Shown in pieces: positions 33,321 to 41,760 of a stretch of 64,000 nucleotides of DNA. The position numbers and the translations under genes were made by a program. How positions within the stretch are numbered: the first letter of the stretch is position 1; each line of letters starts with the position of its first letter. Source of the DNA: Mycobacterium arosiense ATCC BAA-1401 = DSM 45069 (GTDB lineage: Bacteria; Actinomycetota; Actinomycetes; Mycobacteriales; Mycobacteriaceae); the NCBI RefSeq assembly GCF_002086125.1, contig NZ_MVHG01000008.1:50024-114023 (forward strand). The letters are read 5' to 3'. The notes under the pieces are model-generated. The model was not told the origin of the DNA, did not search any database, and saw only the letters and a list, made by a program, of their open reading frames with translations.

Positions 33321-34479
33321 TTCCGACGTCGAGGAGTTCCGGGCGGAGTTCTCGGCCTTCCTCGACCAAAACCTGCCTGCCGCAAGCGAAACGCTCGAGC
33401 GCCCGCGGTCGGTCTCACACATGCCGCAGTGGGCCCGCGACTGGCAGCGGCTGTTGTTCGACAACGGCTGGTTGCTGCCCAGCCAGCCGCCGGAATTCGG
33501 CGGGCGCAACGCAACGGTCATTCAGCAGTTCGTCTACCTCGAAGAACTGAGCCGCCGGCGGATCTACCACAGCTTCAACCCGCAAGGTGTGAATATCGTT
33601 GCGGCGTCGCTGTTGTCGTTCGGCAGCGACGAGCAGAAGCGGCGTTGGGCGGTACCGATCCTGCGGGCCGAGATCACGGCGTCACTCGGCATGAGCGAAC
33701 CGAGCGCGGGCTCCGACCTGGCGTCCCTGCGCACCCGCGCGGTGCTCGATGGCGATCACTTCGTGGTCAATGGCCAAAAGGTGTGGACCTCCGGTGCCCA
33801 CGACGCCGACGTTTTGCTGACGTTCGTGCGGACCAACCCGGATGTGCCGAAGCACAAGGGAATCAGCGCGCTCGTCATCCCCACCGATACCCCGGGGCTG
33901 GTGCGCCGGCCGTTCCCGTCTATCTGCGGTGCCGACGATCTGGATTTCAACGAGGTGTTCTTCACCGACGTGCGGGTGCCGGCCGAGAACCTGGTCGGTG
34001 AGCTCGACCAGGGGTGGCGGGTGGCCAACGGGTCGCTGGGGCACGAACGCACCATGATGTGGCTGGGATTCGCCGATCGCCTGGAGAACATGATCGACGA
34101 CTTCCATCCCAGCACCGACGTCGAGCGTGACCAATACGCCAGCACCATCATGGACAAGCAGGCCCTGCGGCTGTTGGGTTCGGCGGCCCTGGCGCGCGCC
34201 GCGCGCGGCGAAGACGACGTGGCCGCGATCTCGGTGCTCAAGCTCCTCGGTTCCGAAGCCGAGTTGCGTGGCATGGAACTGGCGCTGACCTCCGCTGGAT
34301 CCGATGGGCTGGTGCACCCGGGCCTGACGGGGCCGTACGCGCACATGAACCTCGACCACTACTTCGCCAGTTGGTTCGAGCGCTACGCCCGCAGCTTTTC
34401 CGGCACCATCGCCGGCGGCACCTCCGAAATCCAGCGCAACATCATCGCCCAGCGGGTACTCGGCCTGCCGCGCGGCTAG
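33304..34479 (+). CDS. acyl-CoA dehydrogenase, 391 residues, Glu-lacking partner subunit
   Basis: The third 391-residue paralogue, with GTG start and opening VQLTFDSDVEEFRAEFSAFL. Flavin motifs are MSEPSAGSDLASLRTRA and VNGQKVWTSGAHDADV, and the C-terminus is AGGTSEIQRNIIAQRVLGLP. The position of the catalytic Glu is Phe, matching the expected non-catalytic or cofactor-binding half of a heteromeric ACAD whose Glu comes from the overlapping upstream gene. This gene shows the pairing that the orphan paralogues at 1049 and 24043 lack. Confidence 0.93.
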   Translation: MQLTFDSDVEEFRAEFSAFLDQNLPAASETLERPRSVSHMPQWARDWQRLLFDNGWLLPSQPPEFGGRNATVIQQFVYLEELSRRRIYHSFNPQGVNIVAASLLSFGSDEQKRRWAVPILRAEITASLGMSEPSAGSDLASLRTRAVLDGDHFVVNGQKVWTSGAHDADVLLTFVRTNPDVPKHKGISALVIPTDTPGLVRRPFPSICGADDLDFNEVFFTDVRVPAENLVGELDQGWRVANGSLGHERTMMWLGFADRLENMIDDFHPSTDVERDQYASTIMDKQALRLLGSAALARAARGEDDVAAISVLKLLGSEAELRGMELALTSAGSDGLVHPGLTGPYAHMNLDHYFASWFERYARSFSGTIAGGTSEIQRNIIAQRVLGLPRG

Positions 34480-34506
34480 GGCGGTCACAGGGCTTTCCGA
34501 GAGGCG

Positions 34507-34590
34507 ATGCTGGACAAGGCGATCCGGTTCACGCCCCGGGGTGTGCGGCTGGCCGGGGAAGCGACGGTCGAACAGCCGACCGGCGCCTAG
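34507..34590 (+). pseudogene. possible gene remnant
   Basis: ATG 34507 (GAGAGG just upstream) opens a 27-codon frame reading MLDKAIRFTPRGVRLAGEA and ending at 34590, where it meets the Mas gene stop. The frame extends a few codons upstream of the ATG without a stop. It could be the C-terminal end of a lost gene or chance; I cannot assign a family. Confidence 0.2.
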
Positions 34591-35159
34591 ACCGGGTCGA
34601 ATTTGGTGATCAGCCAGGCACCGTTGATCCGGGTCAAACTCACCAGCACGCTGCTGGAAGCCATCGCGGGGTCGGGATTGTCCTTGCTGGTGGTGCTCTG
34701 ATCGACCAGCACCAGCACGACCGCCGAATTCGCATGCAATTCCTGGACCGCGGCCCCCAACACCCGGGCGTTGGTTTTCAGTGACTTCTGCTTGGCTGCC
34801 GGCGCCACGATCTGTTCGGTGAACTGGTTGTAGTACGACAGAAAGTCGCCGGACAGATGAGTCTTGGCGTTGGCGAAATCTTTGTCGAGCGAGTCGGGCG
34901 AGTACGACAGCAACGCGACGGTTCCGTCGGACGCCGCATTGGCGACCGCGCTCGCCACGCTGGCGTCGGTCTGCTTGTCGGGCCGGTACACCTTGAAGTA
35001 CAGCCACGCCGCCGCGCCGCCGGAAAGCAGCAGCAGCACGATCAGCGTCACGGGAACGAGTTTGACCTTGCGCCGCCGACGGGGAGCGCTAATTTGGTCG
35101 CGATCGGTTTGTTCGGCAGCGTCGTCGGCGGTGTCGATGCTGGGCTGGTCCTCGCTCAC
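34587..35159 (-). CDS. Mce-associated membrane protein (Mas), short type
   Basis: A 190-residue Mas protein, thought to support Mce lipid transporters at the cell envelope. GTG 35159 overlaps the stop of the preceding Mas gene (GTGA). After a charged cytoplasmic tail ([10 protein letters not shown]) there is one membrane helix ([20 protein letters not shown], residues 36-56), then an exported domain with [20 protein letters not shown] and [20 protein letters not shown], ending [11 protein letters not shown]. It is strongly similar to the protein at 51281 on the other side of the mce operon. Confidence 0.9.
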   Translation of the reverse strand: MSEDQPSIDTADDAAEQTDRDQISAPRRRRKVKLVPVTLIVLLLLSGGAAAWLYFKVYRPDKQTDASVASAVANAASDGTVALLSYSPDSLDKDFANAKTHLSGDFLSYYNQFTEQIVAPAAKQKSLKTNARVLGAAVQELHANSAVVLVLVDQSTTSKDNPDPAMASSSVLVSLTRINGAWLITKFDPV

Positions 35160-36031
35160 GGAATGAACTCCACGTTGGACATCTTGTATTGCCCGCCGTC
35201 GTTTTTGACGGTCACCTTGAGCCGCCAATTGCGTGGTTCGTCTTTGGCGCCCGCGGCGTTGGTGATGCGCGACGTCGCCGCGACGAGAACCAACGCGAAA
35301 TCCCCGTTCACGGATTGCACGGCCGCCGCATTCACGGTGCCCTGGGTGACCACTTTGGACTGCTCGACGACGGTCGTGAAATCCTTTGCACGCGCTTGGA
35401 AGTCGTCCCGGAACTGGCCGGTCGAGCTGTCGATCACCCGTTGGACGTCCTCCTTGGCCTTATTGAAGTCCATGGAAGTCAGGTTGACGACACCTTGCTT
35501 GGCTCCCGCGAGAAAGTTCGCGGCGCGCTGGTTGCGCTCGGTGGTTTCATGGCGGTTCCACATCATGTATCCGCTGGCGCCGACGAAGGCGCAGATGAGG
35601 ACGATGACCGCCGCTTTCCACGCCACCGACCACGAGGGCAGCCGCAGCCGCCGTCGAGAGCGGGCCGGCTTGGCTTGCGCTTCTGTCTCTTCGGCGGTTT
35701 CGTCGGCGGCTTCGTCCGCGGTCTGGGTTGCGTCGGTGTCCGTTGCCTCGGCGGGGTCGGTGACGTCGTCGCCGGTCTCCGGCTCGGCGGCGCCGATTTC
35801 GCCCTCGACGGCGCCGGTTTCGTCCTCGTCGGCGTCCGGTGCCTCTTGCGCGGTCTCGGCCTCAGCCTGGGCCAGCGCCTCACGCCGGAGGCGGGCGGCA
35901 CGAGCGCGGGCGCGCGCCGCGGCGGCCAGCGCCTCGGCTTCGGCGGCCTCGGCCTCGGCCTCCTCGAGCAACGCCTGCACGTCGGCTTTCGAAGTGGCCT
36001 TATCGTCCGGCGCCTTCTTCTCCTCAGCCAT
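35156..36031 (-). CDS. Mce-associated membrane protein (Mas), long acidic-tail type
   Basis: A 291-residue Mas protein. Residues 1-120 are an unusual cytoplasmic tail: an Ala-Glu-Arg coiled-coil-like run ([20 protein letters not shown]) followed by a very acidic Asp/Glu/Thr stretch. A basic patch ([12 protein letters not shown]) precedes one membrane helix ([19 protein letters not shown]), and the exported domain contains [20 protein letters not shown] and ends [12 protein letters not shown]. It pairs with the short Mas at 34587, and the same long-short pair exists at 52728-51281. The repetitive tail makes the opposite strand look open; that frame is not a gene. Confidence 0.88.
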   Translation of the reverse strand: MAEEKKAPDDKATSKADVQALLEEAEAEAAEAEALAAAARARARAARLRREALAQAEAETAQEAPDADEDETGAVEGEIGAAEPETGDDVTDPAEATDTDATQTADEAADETAEETEAQAKPARSRRRLRLPSWSVAWKAAVIVLICAFVGASGYMMWNRHETTERNQRAANFLAGAKQGVVNLTSMDFNKAKEDVQRVIDSSTGQFRDDFQARAKDFTTVVEQSKVVTQGTVNAAAVQSVNGDFALVLVAATSRITNAAGAKDEPRNWRLKVTVKNDGGQYKMSNVEFIP

Positions 36032-36086
36032 CGTGCCTACTGCCCGTCGCCGTCATGATCGACCGACTCCTGTACCCCTCACGCGG

Positions 36087-36515
36087 CTACCATCGCACGA
36101 GCGAGAACGGCCAGCTGTTGGTGCCCCCCGGTCCGCCGCCGCAGCCGGTGTCGAACGTCGAGTCGACCTGACCCGCCAGCGTCGCCGCGTCCCACGAGTA
36201 GACGTCATGCGAGGGAAAGAACTGGACCACGCAGCGCACACCGAAGGGATCATCGACGGCCATGGTGTAGCGGCCGTTGGACAGCTGGGCGTCCCCCCTC
36301 CAGGGCGCCGCTTGCCCGTTGGGCTGCGGAGTCGCGTAAACCTGAGCGCATCCCGGCGCCGGATGGACGCACGGGTTGATCGACCAAATCCAGCTGTGCC
36401 CGGGATCCCGGCTCGTGTCCACTCTGTAGTTGGCAAACAGCATGTCCGCGTGGGCGCTCGGCGTGACAGTCAGCGCGGCCATGGCCAGCGCAAGGCCGAT
36501 TGCGAAAGTCTTCAC
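36087..36515 (-). CDS. small secreted protein
   Basis: A 142-residue exported protein starting at GTG 36515 with GGGAGA upstream. Signal peptide VKTFAIGLALAMAALTVTPS ends at AHA. The mature domain has four Cys (NPCVHPAPGCAQ, RCVVQFF, DTGCGGG), likely two disulfides, and a Trp-rich core (SWIWSINP, PWRGDAQ, SWPFSLVRW). It resembles the secreted protein at 50626 in general design. It lies 55 bp upstream of the Mas pair on the same strand, so it may be an exported accessory of the Mce system. Confidence 0.82.
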   Translation of the reverse strand: MKTFAIGLALAMAALTVTPSAHADMLFANYRVDTSRDPGHSWIWSINPCVHPAPGCAQVYATPQPNGQAAPWRGDAQLSNGRYTMAVDDPFGVRCVVQFFPSHDVYSWDAATLAGQVDSTFDTGCGGGPGGTNSWPFSLVRW

Positions 36516-36602
36516 CGATGCGTCTCCCTCTCTGCGCACGCGTTTGGCTCAAATATAAGACGCGGTCACGCTGAACAGGCCGACTCGCAAAATCTGGGCG
36601 GC

Positions 36603-37967
36603 TCAGTCGATGACCGCGGCTTCCTTGCGTTCGGTGATCGGTCGGGCGAGTTCCTGTTCGTCGCAGATACGCTGAAGCTTCTCCAGCGTTTCGTCGAGGC
36701 CGGCTCCGACCTTGCGGCCGGGCGTGAAAGATGCCGGCAGCTTGCGCATGCCCTGGATGACACCGATGGTCTCGTAATGAACGGTGCCCTCCGGGTCGCA
36801 TTTGTAGTCGGGCATCCGGTCGAGGACCGCGGTGAGCATGGACTTGAACACCGTGCGTGCCACGTTCGAGCCGATGCACCGGTGGATGCCCAGCCCGAAG
36901 CTGAAGTGCCGGTTGCCTTTACGGTCGAGGATTATCTGGTCGGGGTCGTGGAACACTGATGGGTCGCGGTTGGCCATCGCCCACGAAATCCAGAGCCGCT
37001 CACCCTCTTTGAACTGGGTGCCGTCGAGTTCGGTGTCCTCGGAGAAGGTCCGGCCATCCCCGGGCGCGGGGGTGAAGTAGCGCAAGAACTCCTCGGTCGC
37101 GGGATCGAGCAGGGTCTTGCGCTCGTCGCTGAGCAGCTGTCGTTGCTCGGGGTGCTCCGAAAGCCATTCCAGCGAGTGGGCGGTCAGGGCCGTCGTGGTG
37201 TCGAAGCCGCCGCCGATGACCAGGCCCAGGTTCCCCAGGATTTCCAGCTCCGGGGCCGGCTCACCGTCGATGCGCATCTCGAGCAGGCCGTTGACGATTC
37301 CGGGCCTCGGGTTTGCGCGGATCTCGATCATGTTGTTGACCATGTCGAGCCCCATCTCGCGGTGCATCGCGGTGACGCGCTCGATGTCGGGGGAGTGCTC
37401 GGGCGTGTACACCGCGGCGTGCACCGGCTCGCTGTACATGTTCCACTTCTTCAGCGGGATGCCCAGCATTGCCAGTGTGAAGACGGCGGGCACGACATTG
37501 GCGAGGTCGTCCACGAAGTCGATGCGGCCACTTTCGATCTTCTCGTCGAGGCAGGCGCGGGTCACGTCGTCGATGAATGGTTCCCAGCGCTTGATCGCCG
37601 CGGGTGACAGATACGGATTGAGCACGGTTCGGTAGATGCGGTGCTCGGGGTCGTCCATCTCCAGGATCCCGCCGCGCACCGCGCTGACCCGGCTGGCCGT
37701 GGGGATCGAAATGCCTTTGTAGCCCCGGCGTTCGCTGTGGATGTCGTGATCGTTGGAGACGGCGGGGCAGCGGGCCAGCTCGAACACCTCGTGACTGCCG
37801 GCCGCCACCCAGTGGCCGCCATAGGTTTCCGTCCAGGCCATCGGGCACTTCGCGTGCATCTCTTCGGTGATCGCCTTGAACTTCGACCGGTACTCCGGGG
37901 AGTGCCGGTCGAAGTGGTACCGGTTCTTCTTGCGGTCGCTGTCATTGACGACGTCGTCGACGCTCAA
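36603..37967 (-). CDS. cytochrome P450
   Basis: A 454-residue P450, longer than the others here because of a C-terminal tail after the haem domain. The I-helix is LVIGGGFDTTTALTAHSLEW, with Asp in place of the usual Glu/Gln before Thr; K-helix ExxR is in TEEFLRYFTPA, and the haem loop is FSFGLGIHRCIGSNVAR. The tail (GLDETLEKLQRICDEQELAR) is predicted helical. It lies 47 bp downstream of a ferredoxin and follows an SDR on the same strand, so hydroxylation and oxidation of the new alcohol may be linked. Confidence 0.94.
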   Translation of the reverse strand: MSVDDVVNDSDRKKNRYHFDRHSPEYRSKFKAITEEMHAKCPMAWTETYGGHWVAAGSHEVFELARCPAVSNDHDIHSERRGYKGISIPTASRVSAVRGGILEMDDPEHRIYRTVLNPYLSPAAIKRWEPFIDDVTRACLDEKIESGRIDFVDDLANVVPAVFTLAMLGIPLKKWNMYSEPVHAAVYTPEHSPDIERVTAMHREMGLDMVNNMIEIRANPRPGIVNGLLEMRIDGEPAPELEILGNLGLVIGGGFDTTTALTAHSLEWLSEHPEQRQLLSDERKTLLDPATEEFLRYFTPAPGDGRTFSEDTELDGTQFKEGERLWISWAMANRDPSVFHDPDQIILDRKGNRHFSFGLGIHRCIGSNVARTVFKSMLTAVLDRMPDYKCDPEGTVHYETIGVIQGMRKLPASFTPGRKVGAGLDETLEKLQRICDEQELARPITERKEAAVID

Positions 37968-38014
37968 TGCTCTGTCTCCCTATGTCTTTCGGTAGCTACG
38001 GAGCCGGTGCCGGC

Positions 38015-38215
38015 TCAGGCGTCGTCGGTGATCATGATGGCCTGCTCCGGGCAGGACTGCGCGGCCTCACGCACCTGGTCCTCGCGATCGGCGGGCACCA
38101 CCTCGTCGATCGCGGACGAACTGCCGTCGATGTCGCTGAGCTGAAACGATTCCGGAGCGATCATCGCGCACAGGGTGTGGCCCTGGCACCGTTGCGAATC
38201 CACCCAGACCTTCAT
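38015..38215 (-). CDS. one-cluster ferredoxin (CxxHxxC type)
   Basis: A 66-residue ferredoxin starting at ATG 38215 (GGAGAAAA 3-7 nt upstream). Ligands are C10-QGHTL-C16 and Cys in QSCPEQAIM; the variable residue is His13, as in the ferredoxin at 15257. It sits between an SDR and the P450 at 36603, and should be the electron donor of that P450. Confidence 0.92.
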   Translation of the reverse strand: MKVWVDSQRCQGHTLCAMIAPESFQLSDIDGSSSAIDEVVPADREDQVREAAQSCPEQAIMITDDA

Positions 38216-38265
38216 GGGTTTTCTCCTCTCACACTTACCGGGCACCGCTGACGATTCGCCACCGC

Positions 38266-38967
38266 TCAGGTGTTGCGGCCTCCGTTGACGCCCAAGATCT
38301 GACCGGTGATGTAGCCGGCCTCCTCGGACACCAGGAACGCGCATGCCGCCGCGATGTCCTCGGGGGTGCCCATCCGGCGCACCGGCGTCCGCGCGATGGT
38401 CTCGTCGATATCGCCCAAGAATCCATTCTTCTCGGCCGCGCGCAGCATCGGGGTGTCGATGAAGCCCGGCGGCACCGCGTTGACCGTGATGCCCTTGGGT
38501 CCGTACTCGAGTGCGAGCGACTTCGTCAGGCCGTTGACCGCCGACTTGGCCGCCACATAATGACTCATGTACGGCGCACCGGAGTGCGTGCTCGACGACG
38601 AGATGTTGACGATGCGCCCCCATCCCGCCTCGACCATGTCGGGAAGCACCGCCTGGACGGTATGGAAAACGCCGTTGAGGTTGACGTCGATCACCCGCTG
38701 CCAGTCCGCGAAGGTGATGTTGTTGAACTTCTTGAACCCGTCGAGGCCGGCGGCATTGACCAGAACCGTCACCGGCCCGAGTTGAGTGCGGATGGCCGAC
38801 AGCGCCGCATCCACTTGCGACCGATCGGTGACGTCAGCGGTGAAGGCGAACTCGGCTTCCGACGGCCGCAGGTCGATGGAGGCGACATTCAGACCGTCGG
38901 CCCGCAGGCGCCGCGCGACGGCGAGGCCGATGCCGGATCCGCCGCCGGTGACTACCGCAGTCTTCAT
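38266..38967 (-). CDS. short-chain dehydrogenase/reductase
   Basis: A 233-residue classical SDR. The cofactor motif is VVTGGGSGIGLAVARRL with the Asp in ASIDLRPSE favouring NAD(H); the active site shows NISSSSTHSGAPYMSHYVAA with the Tyr-x-x-x-Lys next to it, and ILGVNGGRNT is the C-terminus. The NAAG element (LVNAAGLDG) is normal. It should oxidise a secondary alcohol produced by the downstream P450. Imperfect copies of the recurring palindrome lie upstream. Confidence 0.93.
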   Translation of the reverse strand: MKTAVVTGGGSGIGLAVARRLRADGLNVASIDLRPSEAEFAFTADVTDRSQVDAALSAIRTQLGPVTVLVNAAGLDGFKKFNNITFADWQRVIDVNLNGVFHTVQAVLPDMVEAGWGRIVNISSSSTHSGAPYMSHYVAAKSAVNGLTKSLALEYGPKGITVNAVPPGFIDTPMLRAAEKNGFLGDIDETIARTPVRRMGTPEDIAAACAFLVSEEAGYITGQILGVNGGRNT

Positions 38968-39027
38968 GTGGACGCCTCTGCTCCGGAGGGGGCCATTTCA
39001 GTCACAAAGAATCTCCCTTGCAATTAT

Positions 39028-39042
39028 GAGAACCTTACTCTC
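39028..39042. promoter_or_regulatory. imperfect copy of the 15-bp palindrome before the SDR operon
   Basis: GAGAAC-CTT-ACTCTC has one mismatch in each half-site. It lies 61 bp upstream of the SDR start, in the divergent gap that also holds the variant at 39205. Confidence 0.4.
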
Positions 39043-39204
39043 CGCGCGGAGCGGGGTGCAACATGCGCCCAACACCGCGTCCGGCCTGCGGGGAAAGGCC
39101 CTGGCCGACAGTGTACGGCCGGTTGCGGCCCTGGTCAGGGGCCCGATCTTATTCCTGAAACTTTCTTGAATTATCGAAACTCGAATGTAAGATTCGCCGG
39201 GGAA

Positions 39205-39219
39205 GAGAATGAAATTATC
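39205..39219. promoter_or_regulatory. imperfect copy of the 15-bp palindrome before the CoA-transferase gene
   Basis: GAGAAT-GAA-ATTATC has a single mismatch. It is 115 bp upstream of the start at 39335, and shares the ATTATC half with the site at 31095. The divergent gap 38968-39334 (367 bp) holds no gene that I can support. Confidence 0.45.
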
Positions 39220-39334
39220 GTGACCGCCACCACACCAGGGGGTACGGAATGCCTGCCCAGAACACGGCAGAGCCCGCCACTGGGACCGCAGCGGACATCG
39301 CAATAACGGCCGTCTCAGTGAAAGGAGCCGGCGT

Positions 39335-40540
39335 ATGAGGCCGCTCGAAGGCGTCCGAGTCCTCGAAGTCGCCATGTACGGGTTCGTGCCGTCGGCGGGC
39401 GCGGTGCTCGCCGAATGGGGTGCCGACGTGGTCAAGGTCGAGCACGCGGTGACCGGTGACCCGCAACGTGGACTGCGACAGACCGGGATGCTGCGCGTCG
39501 AAGGCGATCCCAACCCGAACATCGAGCACGCCAACCGCGGCAAGCGCAGCATCGGTCTGGACATGTCCGTGCCGGAGGGTAAGGAGGTGCTCTACGAGCT
39601 GGCTCGTCGCTCGGACGTGTTCCTTACCAGCTTCCTGCCCGACCACCGGCGAAAGTTCGGCATCGATGTCGACGACATCCGGGCGATGAACCCGAAGATC
39701 GTCTACGCGCGCGGCAGCGCGCTCGGCCCGCGCGGTGAAGAGTCGACCAAAGGCGGCTACGACATGACCGCCTTCTGGTGCCGGGCCGGCACGGCCGCCA
39801 CCATCACTCCGGCCGGCATGCCGGGCATGATCGCACCGCCCGGACCGGCGTACGGCGACACCATCTCGGGTACCAACCTGGCCGGCGGCATCGCGGCGGC
39901 GCTGCTCAAGCGCGAGCGCACGGGCGAGCCGTCCGTCGTCGATGTGTCGCTGCTGGGCAGCGGGTTGTGGTCGATGGGACACACGGTTGCGCTGACAAAG
40001 CATCTGAACCAGCGGCTGGAAGCGCCGCCGCCGGGCGTGCACGGCGCGCCCAACAACCCGCTGGTGGGTTTGTACACGACGTCCGACGGCCGCTACATCT
40101 CCTTCGTGATGATGCAGCCCACCAAGTTCTGGGCCGACGTGTGCCGCCACGTCGACCTGCCGGAGTTGGCCGATGACCCGCGCTTCGACAGCGTGGAAAA
40201 CATCGCCGCCAACACCGCGGACGCGGTCGAACTGCTGACCAAGGCCATCGCCGGCCGCACGCTGGCCGAGTGGAGCGAGCGCTTCGCCACGCTTTCCGGG
40301 CCATGGGCACCCGTGCAGGACACCTTGCAAGCGGCCGAGGATTCGCAGATCCGCTCGAACGAGTACATGGTGCGGGCGGGTGAACTCGAGCTGGTGGCCA
40401 ACCCGGTACAGTTCGACGTCGCAGCGCCCGAGACGGGGCCGGCCCCCGGATTCGCAGAGCAGACCGACGAGATCCTGATGGAGCTAGGCCTCGACTGGGA
40501 CCGCATCATCGAACTCAAGACGGCCGGCGCCGTCACGTGA
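39335..40540 (+). CDS. family III CoA-transferase (CaiB/BaiF type)
   Basis: A 401-residue family III CoA-transferase, which moves CoA from an acyl-CoA donor to a carboxylic acid such as a bile acid, carnitine or aromatic acid. The N-terminal signature is MRPLEGVRVLEVAMYGFVPS, with LAEWGADVVKVEH and ANRGKRSIGLDMSVPEG next, then RSDVFLTSFLPDHRRKFGID. A strong GAAAGGAG lies upstream of ATG 39335. It would activate an imported or oxidised acid without ATP, complementing the FadD at 61613. It is divergent from the SDR operon. Confidence 0.92.
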   Translation: MRPLEGVRVLEVAMYGFVPSAGAVLAEWGADVVKVEHAVTGDPQRGLRQTGMLRVEGDPNPNIEHANRGKRSIGLDMSVPEGKEVLYELARRSDVFLTSFLPDHRRKFGIDVDDIRAMNPKIVYARGSALGPRGEESTKGGYDMTAFWCRAGTAATITPAGMPGMIAPPGPAYGDTISGTNLAGGIAAALLKRERTGEPSVVDVSLLGSGLWSMGHTVALTKHLNQRLEAPPPGVHGAPNNPLVGLYTTSDGRYISFVMMQPTKFWADVCRHVDLPELADDPRFDSVENIAANTADAVELLTKAIAGRTLAEWSERFATLSGPWAPVQDTLQAAEDSQIRSNEYMVRAGELELVANPVQFDVAAPETGPAPGFAEQTDEILMELGLDWDRIIELKTAGAVT

Positions 40541-40626
40541 GCACTACTTGGACTGGAGCCCACCCCGAAATGCTTGAGCCGACAGTCGCTTGCGTTAAGA
40601 CGCAGCTGCCTTGCGCCCGTGCACCG

Positions 40627-40643
40627 ATCGCGCAATGCGCGAT
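40627..40643. promoter_or_regulatory. 17-bp perfect palindrome upstream of the mce operon
   Basis: ATCGCGC-AAT-GCGCGAT is a perfect 7-3-7 inverted repeat in the 394-bp gap 40541-40934. A second short repeat, TGCGT-TAAG-ACGCA, lies at 40591-40604. Either could be an operator for the mce operon or a terminator of the CoA-transferase gene; neither has a T-run. Confidence 0.4.
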
Positions 40644-40762
40644 AACGGTTATGCATTTTTCGCTCCACCCGGACGCGGCATGAGTCATAATCGCCGGACG
40701 CTTCAAGACGTAGAGCTCCTCGTTTTGCAGCGCCAACTCACGCAACAGAACGGAGGTCTGGC

Positions 40763-40945
40763 GTGAGCGAGGTCGCGGCTGTCACATCGCAGCTCGATGC
40801 CGGAACTTGGCTGCCCGCTCAGCATTTCGCACTCGTCAGCGCGCGTTTACGGCCGTCAATTCTGCTGAATTTACCGCAACCGTTGCGTCAGAACAAGACT
40901 GCCGGTCTCGTAACTTGGAAAGGGCCTGACGCCAATGGCGACTAA
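40763..40945 (+). CDS. possible small leader protein of the mce operon
   Basis: GTG 40763 has a clear GGAGG about 6 nt upstream and opens a 60-codon frame (SEVAAVTSQLDAGTWLPAQH at the start) that overlaps the yrbEA start by 11 bp. No family is recognised and there is no membrane segment. The ribosome site and the overlap argue for translation; composition alone does not. It might act through translational coupling with yrbEA. Confidence 0.35.
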   Translation: MSEVAAVTSQLDAGTWLPAQHFALVSARLRPSILLNLPQPLRQNKTAGLVTWKGPDANGD

Positions 40946-41753
40946 TGGCGCCGACCACTGGTCAGCGGGATTGCCGCAGCTGAAACTGAAATGGGACTTC
41001 TCCGGGCCCATGCACGCCGTCGGCGCCTTGTTCGCGATGTCGGCCGATGCGGTCAAGTACGCGTTCCGCCGACCGTTCCAGTGGCGGGAGTTTTTGGAGC
41101 AGTCCTGGTTTGTCGCCCGGGTCTCGCTGGCCCCTACCCTGCTGGTGGCCATCCCGTTCACCGTCCTCGTCAGCTTCACGCTCAACATCTTGCTGCGCGA
41201 ACTGGGCGCGGCCGACCTCTCCGGTGCGGGCGCCGCTTTCGGTGCGGTCACCCAGCTCGGCCCGCTGGTCACGGTCTTGATCGTCGCGGGTGCCGGCGCT
41301 ACGGCAATGTGCGCGGACCTGGGGGCGCGAACGATTCGCGAAGAAATCGACGCGATGGAGGTGCTCGGCATCAACCCGGTGCAACGGTTGGTCACGCCGC
41401 GCATGCTGGCGTCGGGATTGGTCGCCTTTCTGCTCAACAGCCTGGTGGTCATCATCGGGGTCCTTGGCGGTTACGTCTTTTCGGTGTTCGTCCAAGACGT
41501 CAATCCCGGTGCGTTCGCCGCGGGCATCACGTTGCTCACCGGTGTGCCCGAGGTGGTCATTTCGTGCGTCAAGGCAGCGCTTTTCGGACTCATTGCCGGC
41601 TTGGTCGCCTGCTATCGGGGCCTGTCGATCACCGCAGGTGGCGCCAAGGCCGTTGGCAACGCGGTCAACGAAACCGTCGTGTATGCCTTCATGTCGTTGT
41701 TCGTCGTCAACGTGGTCGTCACCGCGATCGGCATCAAGATGACGGCGAAGTAG
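40935..41753 (+). CDS. yrbEA: YrbE family permease subunit A of an Mce transporter
   Basis: A 272-residue integral membrane protein of the MlaE/YrbE family, forming with YrbEB the permease of an Mce lipid importer driven by an MceG-type ATPase encoded elsewhere. About five to six membrane helices are visible, for example VARVSLAPTLLVAIPFTVLV and GLVAFLLNSLVVIIGVLGGY. The coupling loop is IREEIDAMEVLGINPVQRLV, the MlaE signature. The ATG is 7 bp ahead of the second permease gene by its stop, and all eight genes to 50568 form one operon. Confidence 0.93.
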   Translation: MATNGADHWSAGLPQLKLKWDFSGPMHAVGALFAMSADAVKYAFRRPFQWREFLEQSWFVARVSLAPTLLVAIPFTVLVSFTLNILLRELGAADLSGAGAAFGAVTQLGPLVTVLIVAGAGATAMCADLGARTIREEIDAMEVLGINPVQRLVTPRMLASGLVAFLLNSLVVIIGVLGGYVFSVFVQDVNPGAFAAGITLLTGVPEVVISCVKAALFGLIAGLVACYRGLSITAGGAKAVGNAVNETVVYAFMSLFVVNVVVTAIGIKMTAK

Positions 41754-41760
41754 GGTTGCC

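Noticed and set aside
34857..36959. 700-codon plus-strand open frame across the Mas and secreted-protein genes
   Set aside because: It is antisense to three well-supported genes and low-complexity (Ser/Ala/Arg runs). It arises from the repetitive acidic tail of the Mas gene.
40627..40643. The mce-upstream palindrome as a copy of the GAGAAT site
   Set aside because: Its arms (ATCGCGC/GCGCGAT) share no similarity with GAGAAT/ATTCTC; it is reported only as a separate element.
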